Below, piece by piece: positions 17,969-26,282 of a DNA stretch of 64,000 bases (position 1 is the stretch's first letter; each line of letters opens with the position of its first letter). The notes under the pieces are model-generated. The model was given only the letters and a program-made list of their open reading frames with translations, was not told the DNA's origin and ran no database searches. The DNA is from Opitutales bacterium (GTDB lineage Bacteria > Verrucomicrobiota > Verrucomicrobiia > Opitutales > JABSRG01), in assembly GCA_028280845.1 (NCBI GenBank), contig JANQKZ010000035.1, forward strand, positions 62,001-126,000, read 5' to 3'. The position numbers and the translations under genes are program-made.

Positions 17969-19429
17969 TTATTTGCTGCGGCGTTGTTTGAATAGCCAAG
18001 TCAGGATATTTTTGGCACGCGGAGTGAGGCGGGTGCGGTTGTAGGTATCGCCGATTTTACGGGCGACTTCAGCATAGGTCGGGTAGGCATGAATGGTAGC
18101 GGCTACCTTGCTCAGGCCAATTCCATGCTTCATGGCGAGGACAAATTCGTGCAAGATATCTCCTCCATTTTCCCCCACAATGGTGACCCCGATGATTTTG
18201 TCAGTTCCTTTGGCGGTCAGGACTTTGATAAAGCCATCCGTTTTTCGGTCGGTGATGGCCCGGTCCAGGTCTGCGAATTCAGATTGGAATAGATCGTACT
18301 CAACCCCCGCTTTCCGGGCTGTCTTTTCGTTATGGCCCACACGGGCCACCTCAGGGGCGGTGTAAGTGGACCAAGGTACCACGGAGTCATCAAATTCGGA
18401 ATGTAGAAAACTGAAGGGCTTCGTGATGTTGCCCACGACGGTGCGAGCCATGAAATCGGCCACATGGGTGAATTGCAGGCCACCGGCGATATCCCCTGCA
18501 GCCCAGATGTGGGGCTGGGATGACTGGAGCTTTTTGTTGACGATGATGCCGCGTTGGTTGGTCTTCACCCCGGCGGCTTCCAGATTGAGGCTTTTCAGGT
18601 TGGGGACGCGCCCGGCGGCCAGTAAAAGGGTATCGCCGACGATGGTGTGAGGCTCCCCATCCTCCTCGATCTCCAGATGGATCCTGCCGCCTGTCTGGTA
18701 GATCTTTTGAGAAATCGTGTTGCAGTGGAGATGGACCCCTTCCTGCTCCAAAACTTCTTGGAGGAGTTCAATGACGTCCTGATCCTCTCGCTCTAATATC
18801 TGGGGACCGCGCTGCACCTGGTGGACCTCTACTCCCAGTCGATTGAAGACCTGGGACAATTCCGTCCCGATAGGGCCGCCACCGATAACGATCATGGATT
18901 TTGGTTTGTCATTCAGGTGATCGAAAATCGTTTCATTGGTGAAGTAGGGGATGTCTTCTATACCTGGGATCGCTGGGACTGCGGCTCGACTACCGGCTGA
19001 GATTACGAAGTGTTTCGCCCGGAGGACCTCCCCGGTGGACAGCTCAATTTCGTAAGGAGAGATGAATCTGGCGGCAGCCTCAAACACGTCCACCCCGAGA
19101 CCTTCAAAACGGTCTTTGGAGTCATTCGGTTCAATCACGGCCCGCTGATTCCGCATGGAGGCAAACACCCTGCCAAAATCAAAACTCGGGTCCTGACGAT
19201 CGATGCCCCATTTTTCGGCATCGCGCATATTTTGAAGGAGTTTGGCCGAGGCAATGAGGCCTTTACTGGGGACACAGCCAAAGTTGAGGCAATCTCCCCC
19301 CATTTTGTTTCTTTCGATCAAGGCTGCGCGTCCACCCAGGCCGGCAATGGCAGCCGTGGTGACCAAGCCGGCAGTGCCCGCCCCGATGGCGATGACGTTA
19401 TAGATCCCTTTTCCCTTTTCTTCTTTCAT
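17969..19429 (-). CDS. FAD-dependent pyridine nucleotide-disulfide oxidoreductase (mercuric-reductase-like)
   Basis: The 486-residue flavoprotein has the N-terminal FAD site GAGTAG, the redox-active pair Cys47/Cys52 in GGDCLNFGCVPSKG, the NAD(P) site GGGPIGTE and a C-terminal dimerisation domain with HAYPTYAEV, giving the His-Glu proton relay. No N-terminal metal-binding domain and no C-terminal cysteine pair are seen, so true mercuric reductase activity is unlikely. It lies between the TVP38 gene and the glycosyltransferase, the neighbourhood expected for the reductase of selenodomain/arsenosugar-type clusters. Confidence 0.88.
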   Translation of the reverse strand: MKEEKGKGIYNVIAIGAGTAGLVTTAAIAGLGGRAALIERNKMGGDCLNFGCVPSKGLIASAKLLQNMRDAEKWGIDRQDPSFDFGRVFASMRNQRAVIEPNDSKDRFEGLGVDVFEAAARFISPYEIELSTGEVLRAKHFVISAGSRAAVPAIPGIEDIPYFTNETIFDHLNDKPKSMIVIGGGPIGTELSQVFNRLGVEVHQVQRGPQILEREDQDVIELLQEVLEQEGVHLHCNTISQKIYQTGGRIHLEIEEDGEPHTIVGDTLLLAAGRVPNLKSLNLEAAGVKTNQRGIIVNKKLQSSQPHIWAAGDIAGGLQFTHVADFMARTVVGNITKPFSFLHSEFDDSVVPWSTYTAPEVARVGHNEKTARKAGVEYDLFQSEFADLDRAITDRKTDGFIKVLTAKGTDKIIGVTIVGENGGDILHEFVLAMKHGIGLSKVAATIHAYPTYAEVARKIGDTYNRTRLTPRAKNILTWLFKQRRSK

Positions 19430-19510
19430 GGAGTCAGATGTAAGTGAGTCTCCGATCTTGGATACCCGAGAATAATTGCTGGTTTAGGATTAGAGGAATG
19501 GGTGTCCTGC

Positions 19511-20164
19511 TTATTCCCAGCCCTTGCGCCGGAAATATTGACAGGTCATTTGGAAATCGACCCAGGTCTGTTTCCAGGGACCCAGCCGATTAAACCTGCG
19601 GGCGGAAGACAGGACTGGGGGGTGGAGTGTAGTGGTTTTTCCGATACGCCTGAGATCTCTTGCGAATTGTGGATCCTCAAAGGCCTGCCATTCCCGATAG
19701 CCTCCGACCGAGTTAAAAGCCGCTTGAGTCGCAAAAAGGGTCTGGTCCCCGAGGAAGTATCCCCACCAACGGCTCCGGAAATCGGAAAACCAACAAGTAA
19801 TCCTGAGCCAGGTGGATCGACTGTCGAATCGACGGAGAAAGCCGCCACCGTCATAGCCAGCTTGGACCGCCGATGCAATCCTGGCGATGGCTGAGGGAGG
19901 AATGATCGTGTCGGCGTGAACAAAATACAACACATCACCGGTCGCGGCTTTCGCGCCAAGATTCATTTGAGCTCCTCGTCCCCGATGCGCTGATGATAGG
20001 ACCCTGGCCTGCATGCTGCGGGCGAGGACGGTCGTCCGGTCTGTACTTCCGCCATCTACGACAATCACCTCATATGGAGCAGGAACACAGCATGCGATGG
20101 CAGTCAGGGTAGCGGGCAAAGCAGCTTCCTCGTTGAGGGTCGGAATGATGATGCTGACTTTCAC
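19511..20164 (-). CDS. TIGR04283-type family 2 glycosyltransferase
   Basis: The 217-residue GT-A enzyme has IIPTLNEEAALP, VDGGSTD, GRGAQMNLG, FVHADTIIP and GDQTLFA. The RGRGAQMNxG box and the short length are typical of the family named rSAM/selenodomain-associated transferase 2 (TIGR04283). No rSAM partner is present in this window. The gene ends 81 bases before the disulfide reductase gene and likely heads the leftward cluster. Confidence 0.85.
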   Translation of the reverse strand: MKVSIIIPTLNEEAALPATLTAIACCVPAPYEVIVVDGGSTDRTTVLARSMQARVLSSAHRGRGAQMNLGAKAATGDVLYFVHADTIIPPSAIARIASAVQAGYDGGGFLRRFDSRSTWLRITCWFSDFRSRWWGYFLGDQTLFATQAAFNSVGGYREWQAFEDPQFARDLRRIGKTTTLHPPVLSSARRFNRLGPWKQTWVDFQMTCQYFRRKGWE

Positions 20165-20210
20165 CTGTATATTGTTCAGGAAACTACGGGACCGAGGGGA
20201 AAGCTTCTAT

Positions 20211-20235
20211 AAAAAAAGCCTCCCGACGGGGAGGC
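20211..20235 (-). terminator. Terminator of the yceI-like gene
   Basis: On the minus strand, 7-bp arms GCCTCCC/GGGAGGC are followed by seven T. It lies 28 bases beyond the stop of the YceI gene. Confidence 0.88.
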
Positions 20236-20263
20236 CTTAAAAGCTAAACTGAAAAGGGCCGAG

Positions 20264-20848
20264 TTATTGTTTGTCGGCTTCAATGTTAATCGTGAGTTTC
20301 ACCTTTCGACCGAGAGGGGCGTTACCTTCGCCGCCCAGTCCAAAGGCATAGCGGTCGATCTCGGTCGTTGCGGAAAACCCGGCCTTGGTGACTGTTCGAC
20401 CTCGCATGGTCATTTCCTGGGCGCCGTAGAATTCGACATCCAGCACCACTTCCTTGGTGACTCCCATAAGGGTAAGGTTTCCGGTAACAGTATACATCAT
20501 ATCGCCGGCCTTTTTCCACTTCGTGGACTTGAAGGTCGCCACCGGAAATTCGCTTGTGTTGAAGTAATCGGGCTGATTCAGATGGTTGTCGCGGTCGGCG
20601 TTATTTGTGTTGATGGAGGAGACTTGAATGGTCGCTTCCGTCATGGCCTTCTCCGGCATTTCCGGGTCGAAGTTGATGGTTCCGTTGAAGGAGCCAAAAC
20701 TGCCGGTCACATTGGCTATGCCAAGGTGGCGAATGGAAAAGTTCAGATTAGAATGGGCTCCGTCGATCGCCCATTTTGCTCCAAAGGCAGGAGCGGTAAT
20801 GAGGGTGGCGAGAAGTCCAATGCGAATGAATTTAGATAGATGTTTCAT
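20264..20848 (-). CDS. yceI: YceI-family exported lipocalin-like protein
   Basis: The 194-residue protein has a signal peptide (cleavage near APAFGA) and the YceI beta-barrel pattern: WAIDGAHSNLNFSIRHLGIANVTGSF, SINTNNADRDNHLNQPDYFN, FKSTKW and GNLTLMGVTKEV. YceI proteins bind isoprenoid-type lipids in the periplasm. It has its own terminator and lies 43 bases downstream of an anti-sigma-like gene on the same strand. Confidence 0.92.
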   Translation of the reverse strand: MKHLSKFIRIGLLATLITAPAFGAKWAIDGAHSNLNFSIRHLGIANVTGSFGSFNGTINFDPEMPEKAMTEATIQVSSINTNNADRDNHLNQPDYFNTSEFPVATFKSTKWKKAGDMMYTVTGNLTLMGVTKEVVLDVEFYGAQEMTMRGRTVTKAGFSATTEIDRYAFGLGGEGNAPLGRKVKLTINIEADKQ

Positions 20849-20891
20849 GTGGTCGTGCGATTCGGTGTATTGCGGGTAGCGAGACCTCGGA

Positions 20892-21713
20892 CTAATAAAA
20901 GCTCTTAAGCTGTTCGACGTCTCCCTTGCGGGACAGAATATTCACATTTTCGTTATCTGTCCACACCTTGTATGCATTTTTCCCGTCAGCGTAGTAGACC
21001 GGCATCTCCTCGATGGTGACATTCGGCAGGATGTCGGCGAGTCCTTCCAAGTTGGTGGTGAAGAGGTGGTAGACCACGCTGCCTTCCTTGAAACACATCA
21101 TGCCGATGAGAGCATCTTCAAACTGAATTGCTTTACAGCCGATGGGACTCATTTCAATCAAGCCCGGAGGGATTTCCCGGGCGACCGCAACATTCTGTCT
21201 GGCGAGGAAAGCCTGAAGTTCACCGACGTCGCGGCTCTTCCGGTCAAGGCTGATTCCGCTGGAGTAATTGTCTGAGAGGTAGGCAATCAATTGGGGGACA
21301 TCCCCTCGATCGATGTTGGTCTCATTGTCGCCCAAAAAGGTGGGCAGGCTGGCACCGATTGCGATCAACACGGCAGCTGCGGCGGCCATAGGAATCCATT
21401 GCGAAAAGATGGATTTTCTTGGAGTGGACCCTTCAGCTTGGGTTTGGAAATCAACGATATTGTCCTCGCGAGGGTCTGCGGCGGCGGTGGCTCTCATTCC
21501 AGCCAGGATCTGGTCTTTCAAGCCGGCGGGAGGCTGAATGGAACCGACATGCTGCTGCATGGCCCGGTCAAAGGCTTTTTCCTGCTCAAACCATGCCTGT
21601 AAGTCGGCATCTTGAGCCAGCAACTCCATGGCTTCGGCGAATACGGGATCCGCCGCGTCCTGGTCATCAGGACGATACGATTGGAGAATAATCTGTGCTT
21701 CTTCGCGAGTCAT
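20892..21713 (-). CDS. Membrane-anchored probable anti-sigma factor
   Basis: The 273-residue protein has a helical cytoplasmic part (about 1-100), a membrane segment at about 106-128 (IPMAAAAAVLIAIGASL) and a periplasmic domain with an MCF cysteine and a second Cys (SPIGCKA). It lies 51 bases downstream of an ECF sigma gene. Topology and pairing suggest it restrains that sigma factor, and a pair of periplasmic cysteines could sense redox state. No HxxxCxxC zinc motif is seen in the cytoplasmic part. Confidence 0.65.
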   Translation of the reverse strand: MTREEAQIILQSYRPDDQDAADPVFAEAMELLAQDADLQAWFEQEKAFDRAMQQHVGSIQPPAGLKDQILAGMRATAAADPREDNIVDFQTQAEGSTPRKSIFSQWIPMAAAAAVLIAIGASLPTFLGDNETNIDRGDVPQLIAYLSDNYSSGISLDRKSRDVGELQAFLARQNVAVAREIPPGLIEMSPIGCKAIQFEDALIGMMCFKEGSVVYHLFTTNLEGLADILPNVTIEEMPVYYADGKNAYKVWTDNENVNILSRKGDVEQLKSFY

Positions 21714-21764
21714 AAGGGGAAATCTGGACTTAACTGCATAGGTTGAGAGGTGCTGAAAGCGGGC

Positions 21765-22265
21765 TTATTCCCATGATTTCACTTTTTCTTTTTCTAAAAA
21801 TATTTGTTTTAATTGGTTTTTCCCCCGAGAGAGTCGAGACATGACGGTGCCGATGGGGACATCCAGGATCGCGGCAATTTCCTTGTAGGAGTGATTTTGC
21901 AGGTAAAAGAGGGTCAACGGGGTGCGGTAGACCTCATCCACTTCTTGTAGGGCCTCCACAGCCATCCCGCTATCCATGGATTGGGCTACCTCGGGTTCGA
22001 CGGGCGCAGATTCGACCTCGAGGAGTTCATGCTCATAGGAATCCATGCGGCTTCCCCGTTTCCTCAGGCGAAGAAACTCGCGGTACAGCGTGGTAAAGAG
22101 CCAGGACTTGATTTTGGACTTATCCTTTAAGGAAGAACCTTTCTCGGCGTAAATGTAGAAGGTTTGCTGGGTTAAGTCTCCAGCTTCATGCTCATTTTTG
22201 GCTAAGCTGTAGGCGAACCGATAAAGCCCGGTGTAATAGGTATCGACTATTTCCTGAAAGTTCAA
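21765..22265 (-). CDS. ECF-type sigma factor
   Basis: The 166-residue protein contains sigma region 2 (about 8-75: GLYRFAYSLAKNEHEAGDLTQQTF and IKSWLFTTLYREFLRL) and region 4 (about 105-160: YKEIAAILDVPIGTVMSRLSRG). It is followed by a membrane anti-sigma-like gene and then a YceI gene, which may be the regulated envelope target. Its upstream gap toward queA is 53 bases and AT-rich. Confidence 0.9.
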   Translation of the reverse strand: MNFQEIVDTYYTGLYRFAYSLAKNEHEAGDLTQQTFYIYAEKGSSLKDKSKIKSWLFTTLYREFLRLRKRGSRMDSYEHELLEVESAPVEPEVAQSMDSGMAVEALQEVDEVYRTPLTLFYLQNHSYKEIAAILDVPIGTVMSRLSRGKNQLKQIFLEKEKVKSWE

Positions 22266-22318
22266 AGCAGGTGAGGTAAGATGGATAAAATAACGTAAAT
22301 AACTCTAAAATCAGAAAG

Positions 22319-23407
22319 TTAAAGAATTAACATTGCATCACCGTAACTGAAAAAGCGGTATTTTTTTTCTACGGCAACTGCGTAAATTTCCTTTATCCAC
22401 TCTATTCCGTCCGTGGATCCCGGGGTCAGGTATGCGCCGACCAGGCTGAGGAGGGTAGACTTGGGTAAGTGGAAATTAGTCACCAGCGCATCCAACTGCA
22501 GAAATTCAAAGGGGGGGATGATGAATAAGTCGGCTTCCCGCACGAATGGCCGGTCTTTGGCCGCGGCTTGGCTTTCTGGCTGGTTGAAGTAATCCTGAGT
22601 CGCTCTTACCGTGGTGGTGCCAATGGCAACCTTGTTGGAGTGAGGGTCATGGAGGGCCTGCCGAGTCTCTACAGGGAGCTCATACAACTCTGCGTGGATC
22701 GGGTGATCCTCCAGCTTTTCAGTTTGAACAGGCAAGAAGGTGCCAAGGCCCACATGAAGCGTGAGGTCGAAATATTGAAACCCTCGGCAGAGTCCTCTTT
22801 GGATGATGTCAGGCGTAAAGTGAAGCCCGGCTGTGGGGGCGGCGGCGGCTACCATCTTTGCAGGATCTGCGTAGACAGTCTGGTATCGACCTTCATCTTC
22901 GGGGCCCGGATGAGTCTCATCTCTGTGGATGTAGGGGGGGAGGGGGACTTCCCCGACGGCGTTGGCCATTTCGACAACCGAATGATAGGAGGCCAGCTCT
23001 TTGAAATGAACCTGGACTCTTCCGTCGGCAGTTTTCGCTAGGACTTCAGCGGTGAAGGCAGGCTTCAGGGCAAAAGTCGACCCGACCGGGCTCTTTTTGC
23101 CCGGCTTAAGCAGACATTCCCACGTTTCTCCTTTTTCCGGGGTTGAATCCAGTTGGCGAAGGAGCAGGCATTCCAGTTGTCCACCGGTAGGGCGGGATGC
23201 TTTTAGCCGGGCTTTGAAAACGGAAGCATTGTTCCTAAAGAGGCAGGATCCAGGCGGCAGTAAGTCAGGCAGGTCAAAAAAGTGTTGGTGTTGAAGTTCG
23301 CCTGAGTCCCGATCCACGACCAGCAGGCGGGACTTTTCACGATTGGGTGTGGGATGCTGGGCAATCAGCTCGCGGGGAAGGGGATAATCGAGATCGGACA
23401 GGTTCAT
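22319..23407 (-). CDS. queA: S-adenosylmethionine:tRNA ribosyltransferase-isomerase QueA
   Basis: QueA transfers and isomerises the ribose of SAM onto preQ1 in tRNA to give epoxyqueuosine. The 362-residue protein begins SDLDYPLPRELIAQHP, contains RLLVVDR, AAPTAGLHF and HVGLGTFLPV, and ends in the usual LPKSTLLSLVGA region. Length is normal. No tgt or other queuosine genes are nearby. Confidence 0.94.
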   Translation of the reverse strand: MNLSDLDYPLPRELIAQHPTPNREKSRLLVVDRDSGELQHQHFFDLPDLLPPGSCLFRNNASVFKARLKASRPTGGQLECLLLRQLDSTPEKGETWECLLKPGKKSPVGSTFALKPAFTAEVLAKTADGRVQVHFKELASYHSVVEMANAVGEVPLPPYIHRDETHPGPEDEGRYQTVYADPAKMVAAAAPTAGLHFTPDIIQRGLCRGFQYFDLTLHVGLGTFLPVQTEKLEDHPIHAELYELPVETRQALHDPHSNKVAIGTTTVRATQDYFNQPESQAAAKDRPFVREADLFIIPPFEFLQLDALVTNFHLPKSTLLSLVGAYLTPGSTDGIEWIKEIYAVAVEKKYRFFSYGDAMLIL

Positions 23408-23416
23408 GGGGACATA

Positions 23417-23466
23417 AAGTGTCTCGTGTCTATTGTTTAGTGGCTAGTGCTTAATGGGATTGGAAT
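23417..23466. repeat. Degenerate 7-bp tandem repeat (agtgtct family)
   Basis: Between the divergent queA and aminotransferase genes, units of 7 bp follow each other: aagtgtc/tcgtgtc, then tattgtt, tagtggc and tagtgct. The consensus resembles the array at 16978. Confidence 0.65.
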
Positions 23467-23563
23467 GCAACCCCAGACCTTAGTCCTGAGACGCTTTTCA
23501 CTAAATTGGCTAAGCTATGAAAAACCATTGAAAGGTGGAAAAATTCTGTCCACGTTAGGCCGG

Positions 23564-24430
23564 ATGAAGGTATATCTCAATGGTGGGTTCGTCGATGAGG
23601 CTGAGGCAAAGATCTCAGTTTTTGATCACGGCCTGTTGTACGGTGACGGGATTTTCGAGGGCATTCGCCTTTACGATCGTTGTGTCTTCAAGCTGGATGA
23701 ACACTTGGAGCGGCTGGAGTATTCTGCCAAAGCCCTGCTGCTCGACATGCCTTGGAGCCGGGAGACTATTAGCGAGGCGACGTGTGAATCCTGTCGGATT
23801 AATGGCCTCACCGATGGGTATATCCGCCTTCTGGTTACCCGGGGGGTCGGCACTCTTGGGCTATCACCCAATACCTGCAAGGAACCTCAGCTCATTATTA
23901 TAGCAGACAAGATCCAACTGTATCCGGACTCGTTTTATGAGGAGGGGTTGAAAATTATCACGGTCCCCACGCGGCGGATGAATCCAGCCACCCTGCCGCC
24001 CATGATCAAATCCCTGAACTATGTGAACAACATTCTGGCTAAGATCGAGGCCCAGCATGTGGGCTACCAGGAAGCCATTATGCTGAATGATCAGGGCTAT
24101 GTGGCCGAGTGCACCGGTGATAACATTTTTATCCTGCACAAAGGAAAAGTCATTACCCCGAAAACAAGCTCGGGAGCCCTCAAGGGAATTACCCGCCAGG
24201 TGGCTGTAGAGATTGCCGATGACCTCGGCTTACCCCTGGTCGAGGAAAACCTGACTCGCTACGATATCTGGAATGCCGACGAGTGTTTCCTCACCGGGAC
24301 CGCGGCTGAAATCATTCCGGTGGTCGAGGTCGACGCTCGAGTAGTGGGAGATGGAAAGCCCGGGCCGGTCACGGCGCAGTTCCTTCAACGCTTTCGTGAA
24401 AAGGCCACACGGGAAGGCACCTTTATCTAA
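23564..24430 (+). CDS. ilvE: Class IV branched-chain amino acid aminotransferase
   Basis: This 288-residue PLP enzyme has the fold-type IV pattern: KVYLNGGFVDEAEAKISVFDHG, YGDGIFEGIR, PLP lysine in MIKSLNYVNN, EAIMLNDQGYVAECTGDNIF and the phosphate-binding GITRQ. The most likely role is the last step of valine, leucine and isoleucine synthesis. I start it at the ATG at 23564; a start 117 bases upstream would add an unrelated segment partly made of the heptamer repeat. D-amino acid or aminodeoxychorismate relatives are less likely. Confidence 0.88.
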   Translation: MKVYLNGGFVDEAEAKISVFDHGLLYGDGIFEGIRLYDRCVFKLDEHLERLEYSAKALLLDMPWSRETISEATCESCRINGLTDGYIRLLVTRGVGTLGLSPNTCKEPQLIIIADKIQLYPDSFYEEGLKIITVPTRRMNPATLPPMIKSLNYVNNILAKIEAQHVGYQEAIMLNDQGYVAECTGDNIFILHKGKVITPKTSSGALKGITRQVAVEIADDLGLPLVEENLTRYDIWNADECFLTGTAAEIIPVVEVDARVVGDGKPGPVTAQFLQRFREKATREGTFI

Positions 24431-24575
24431 AGCCAGAACCCCAAGGTGGACGGTTCCGGTTTGTAAGCTGCTGCTCTTGATCTACGGTTCTCATCAGAGA
24501 GCGTAGCGCACCTTGCAAGTCTGCTCCAATGTATCAGAGATCCAGCTCGTCATCGGGGCTTGCCTATCTGAACGA

Positions 24576-24606
24576 TTGATTATTCCAGATTTGGCGGTAG
24601 TATGAT
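24576..24606 (+). promoter_or_regulatory. Possible sigma-70 promoter of mcsA-mcsB-clpC
   Basis: TTGATT at 24576 is followed by TAGTAT (16-base spacing) or TATGAT (19-base spacing) ending at 24606, about 50 bases before the mcsA start. No CtsR-like direct heptad repeat is evident. The rest of the 227-base gap shows nothing recognisable. Confidence 0.3.
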
Positions 24607-24657
24607 CAAAAACCCACTTGCTTCATGTATTGGGTTTGAGAACATTCATAGCTGCCA

Positions 24658-25167
24658 ATGTCCAAAGAAATTGAGTGCGACGTCTGCAAGAAGAACGCCA
24701 CAGTACATCTTACACAAATCATTAATGGTAAGGTACATAAAGTGGATTTATGTGAGGAGTGTGCTCAAAATCTGGGGGTAACGGATCCCAACGGGTTTTC
24801 CGTGGCGGATTTGTTGACGAAGGACCTGGTCGACGCGGAGGGCAAGGCAGGGGAGGCTGTGGTGTGCGAGCATTGCGGCTGTACGAAAGCGCAATTCAAA
24901 AAGACCGGGCGTTTTGGATGCTCACATTGCTATGAGGCGTTCTCAGATGTGTTGGGACCCTTGTTAAAAAAAATGCACACGGGAACCGATCATATTGGAA
25001 AGGTGCCTGTCTTAAGCATAAAAAGACAGGAGCGTATGGAAATTTTGAGTAAATTGGAACTAGACCTGCATGATGCAGTTAAATCTGAGAACTACGAAGA
25101 AGCCGCGAAAATCCGGGATCATATTGCAGATTTGAGTCGGGAGGCCACGGATTCGGACGATATTTAA
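24658..25167 (+). CDS. mcsA: McsA-like zinc-finger/UVR protein, activator of McsB
   Basis: The 169-residue protein has four CxxC pairs (CDVC, CEEC, CEHC, CSHC) forming two zinc fingers in the first half, and a C-terminal UVR motif (YEEAAKIRDHIADL). That is the McsA plan; McsA activates the arginine kinase McsB and links it to ClpC. The next gene starts seven bases after its stop. Confidence 0.92.
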   Translation: MSKEIECDVCKKNATVHLTQIINGKVHKVDLCEECAQNLGVTDPNGFSVADLLTKDLVDAEGKAGEAVVCEHCGCTKAQFKKTGRFGCSHCYEAFSDVLGPLLKKMHTGTDHIGKVPVLSIKRQERMEILSKLELDLHDAVKSENYEEAAKIRDHIADLSREATDSDDI

Positions 25168-25174
25168 ACCATAA

Positions 25175-26260
25175 ATGATCATAGATCCCTTAATTGAAGC
25201 GCGTTCGGAGCTGATCCAGGGGACCACTTCCTACCCGGTGGTATTGACCTCTCGGGTGAGATTAGCTCGGAATTTGCGCGATTATAGCTTTCCCGGGTGG
25301 GCCAAATCGGCTCAGCGGCGGGAAGTTTTGGCACTATGCCAGGAGGCGATTGAGTCACTCGATACGATGAAATCGAGTACGACGGTGCCAATTTCTGAAC
25401 TTTCCGATCTGGAGAAGCAGGTATTAGTTGAGCGCCATTTGATTAGCCGGGAGCTCACTCAGGAGGAGGAAGGGGCTGGTGTTATCATCAATGGCGACCA
25501 ATCGGTGGCCGTGATGGTGAATGAAGAGGACCATCTGAGGATTCAAGTTCTGCGCAACGGGTTCAGCCTGAATCGCGTTTGGAAGACCATCAATACCCTC
25601 GATTCCGCCTTGGAATCCCACCTGGATTTTGCGTTCAACTCGAATCTTGGTTATTTGACCGCGTGTCCCACCAACGTGGGTACGGGGTTGCGAGGCAGCA
25701 TGATGATGCACTTGCCGGGCTTGGTTATGGCCGGCCAGATGGAAAAAGTCATCCGGGCCGTGAACCAGCTTGGCATTGCGGTGCGGGGTCTCTTTGGCGA
25801 GGGATCGGATGCCAGCGGGAGTATTTTTCAAATTTCCAATCAACAGACGTTAGGAGAGACGGAAGACGACATCATCCGACGTCTGTCCAATGTACTGAAA
25901 ACGGTGATCGAACAGGAGACAAATGCGCGACTGCGGATTCGCGAGTCGGATGAATCGAAATTATTCGATAAAATCGGCCGTGCATATGGCATTTTGCGAA
26001 ATGCGCATATGTTAAGTTCCTCGGAAGCCATGAATCTATTATCGCTGATTCGCCTCGCGGTGGATTTCAGCATTCTACCGGAAACGGTAAGATCTTTGGT
26101 GGATCGGTATTTTATCGAAGCTCAACCTGGGCATATTCAATTCGCCGCACGCGATGTTGTTGAATCGAAACAACGAGATGTGCAGCGGGCTTTTATTGTA
26201 CGCGAAGAGTTCGGTAAACTACCGGCGCTTAATTTTGACAACGTAAATTTAGAAACATAA
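25175..26260 (+). CDS. mcsB: Protein arginine kinase McsB
   Basis: The 361-residue phosphagen-kinase-fold protein begins with the diagnostic SRVRLARN and has the catalytic-loop TACPTNVGTGLRGS with its conserved Cys, plus GLFGEGSDASG. McsB phosphorylates arginines on damaged proteins and so marks them for ClpCP. Genes for its activator McsA and for ClpC flank it directly, so the operon is a complete marking and unfolding module. The usual Firmicutes repressor gene ctsR is missing. Confidence 0.94.
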   Translation: MIIDPLIEARSELIQGTTSYPVVLTSRVRLARNLRDYSFPGWAKSAQRREVLALCQEAIESLDTMKSSTTVPISELSDLEKQVLVERHLISRELTQEEEGAGVIINGDQSVAVMVNEEDHLRIQVLRNGFSLNRVWKTINTLDSALESHLDFAFNSNLGYLTACPTNVGTGLRGSMMMHLPGLVMAGQMEKVIRAVNQLGIAVRGLFGEGSDASGSIFQISNQQTLGETEDDIIRRLSNVLKTVIEQETNARLRIRESDESKLFDKIGRAYGILRNAHMLSSSEAMNLLSLIRLAVDFSILPETVRSLVDRYFIEAQPGHIQFAARDVVESKQRDVQRAFIVREEFGKLPALNFDNVNLET

Positions 26261-26282
26261 CCCCTTTCAAAGGACACATCAG

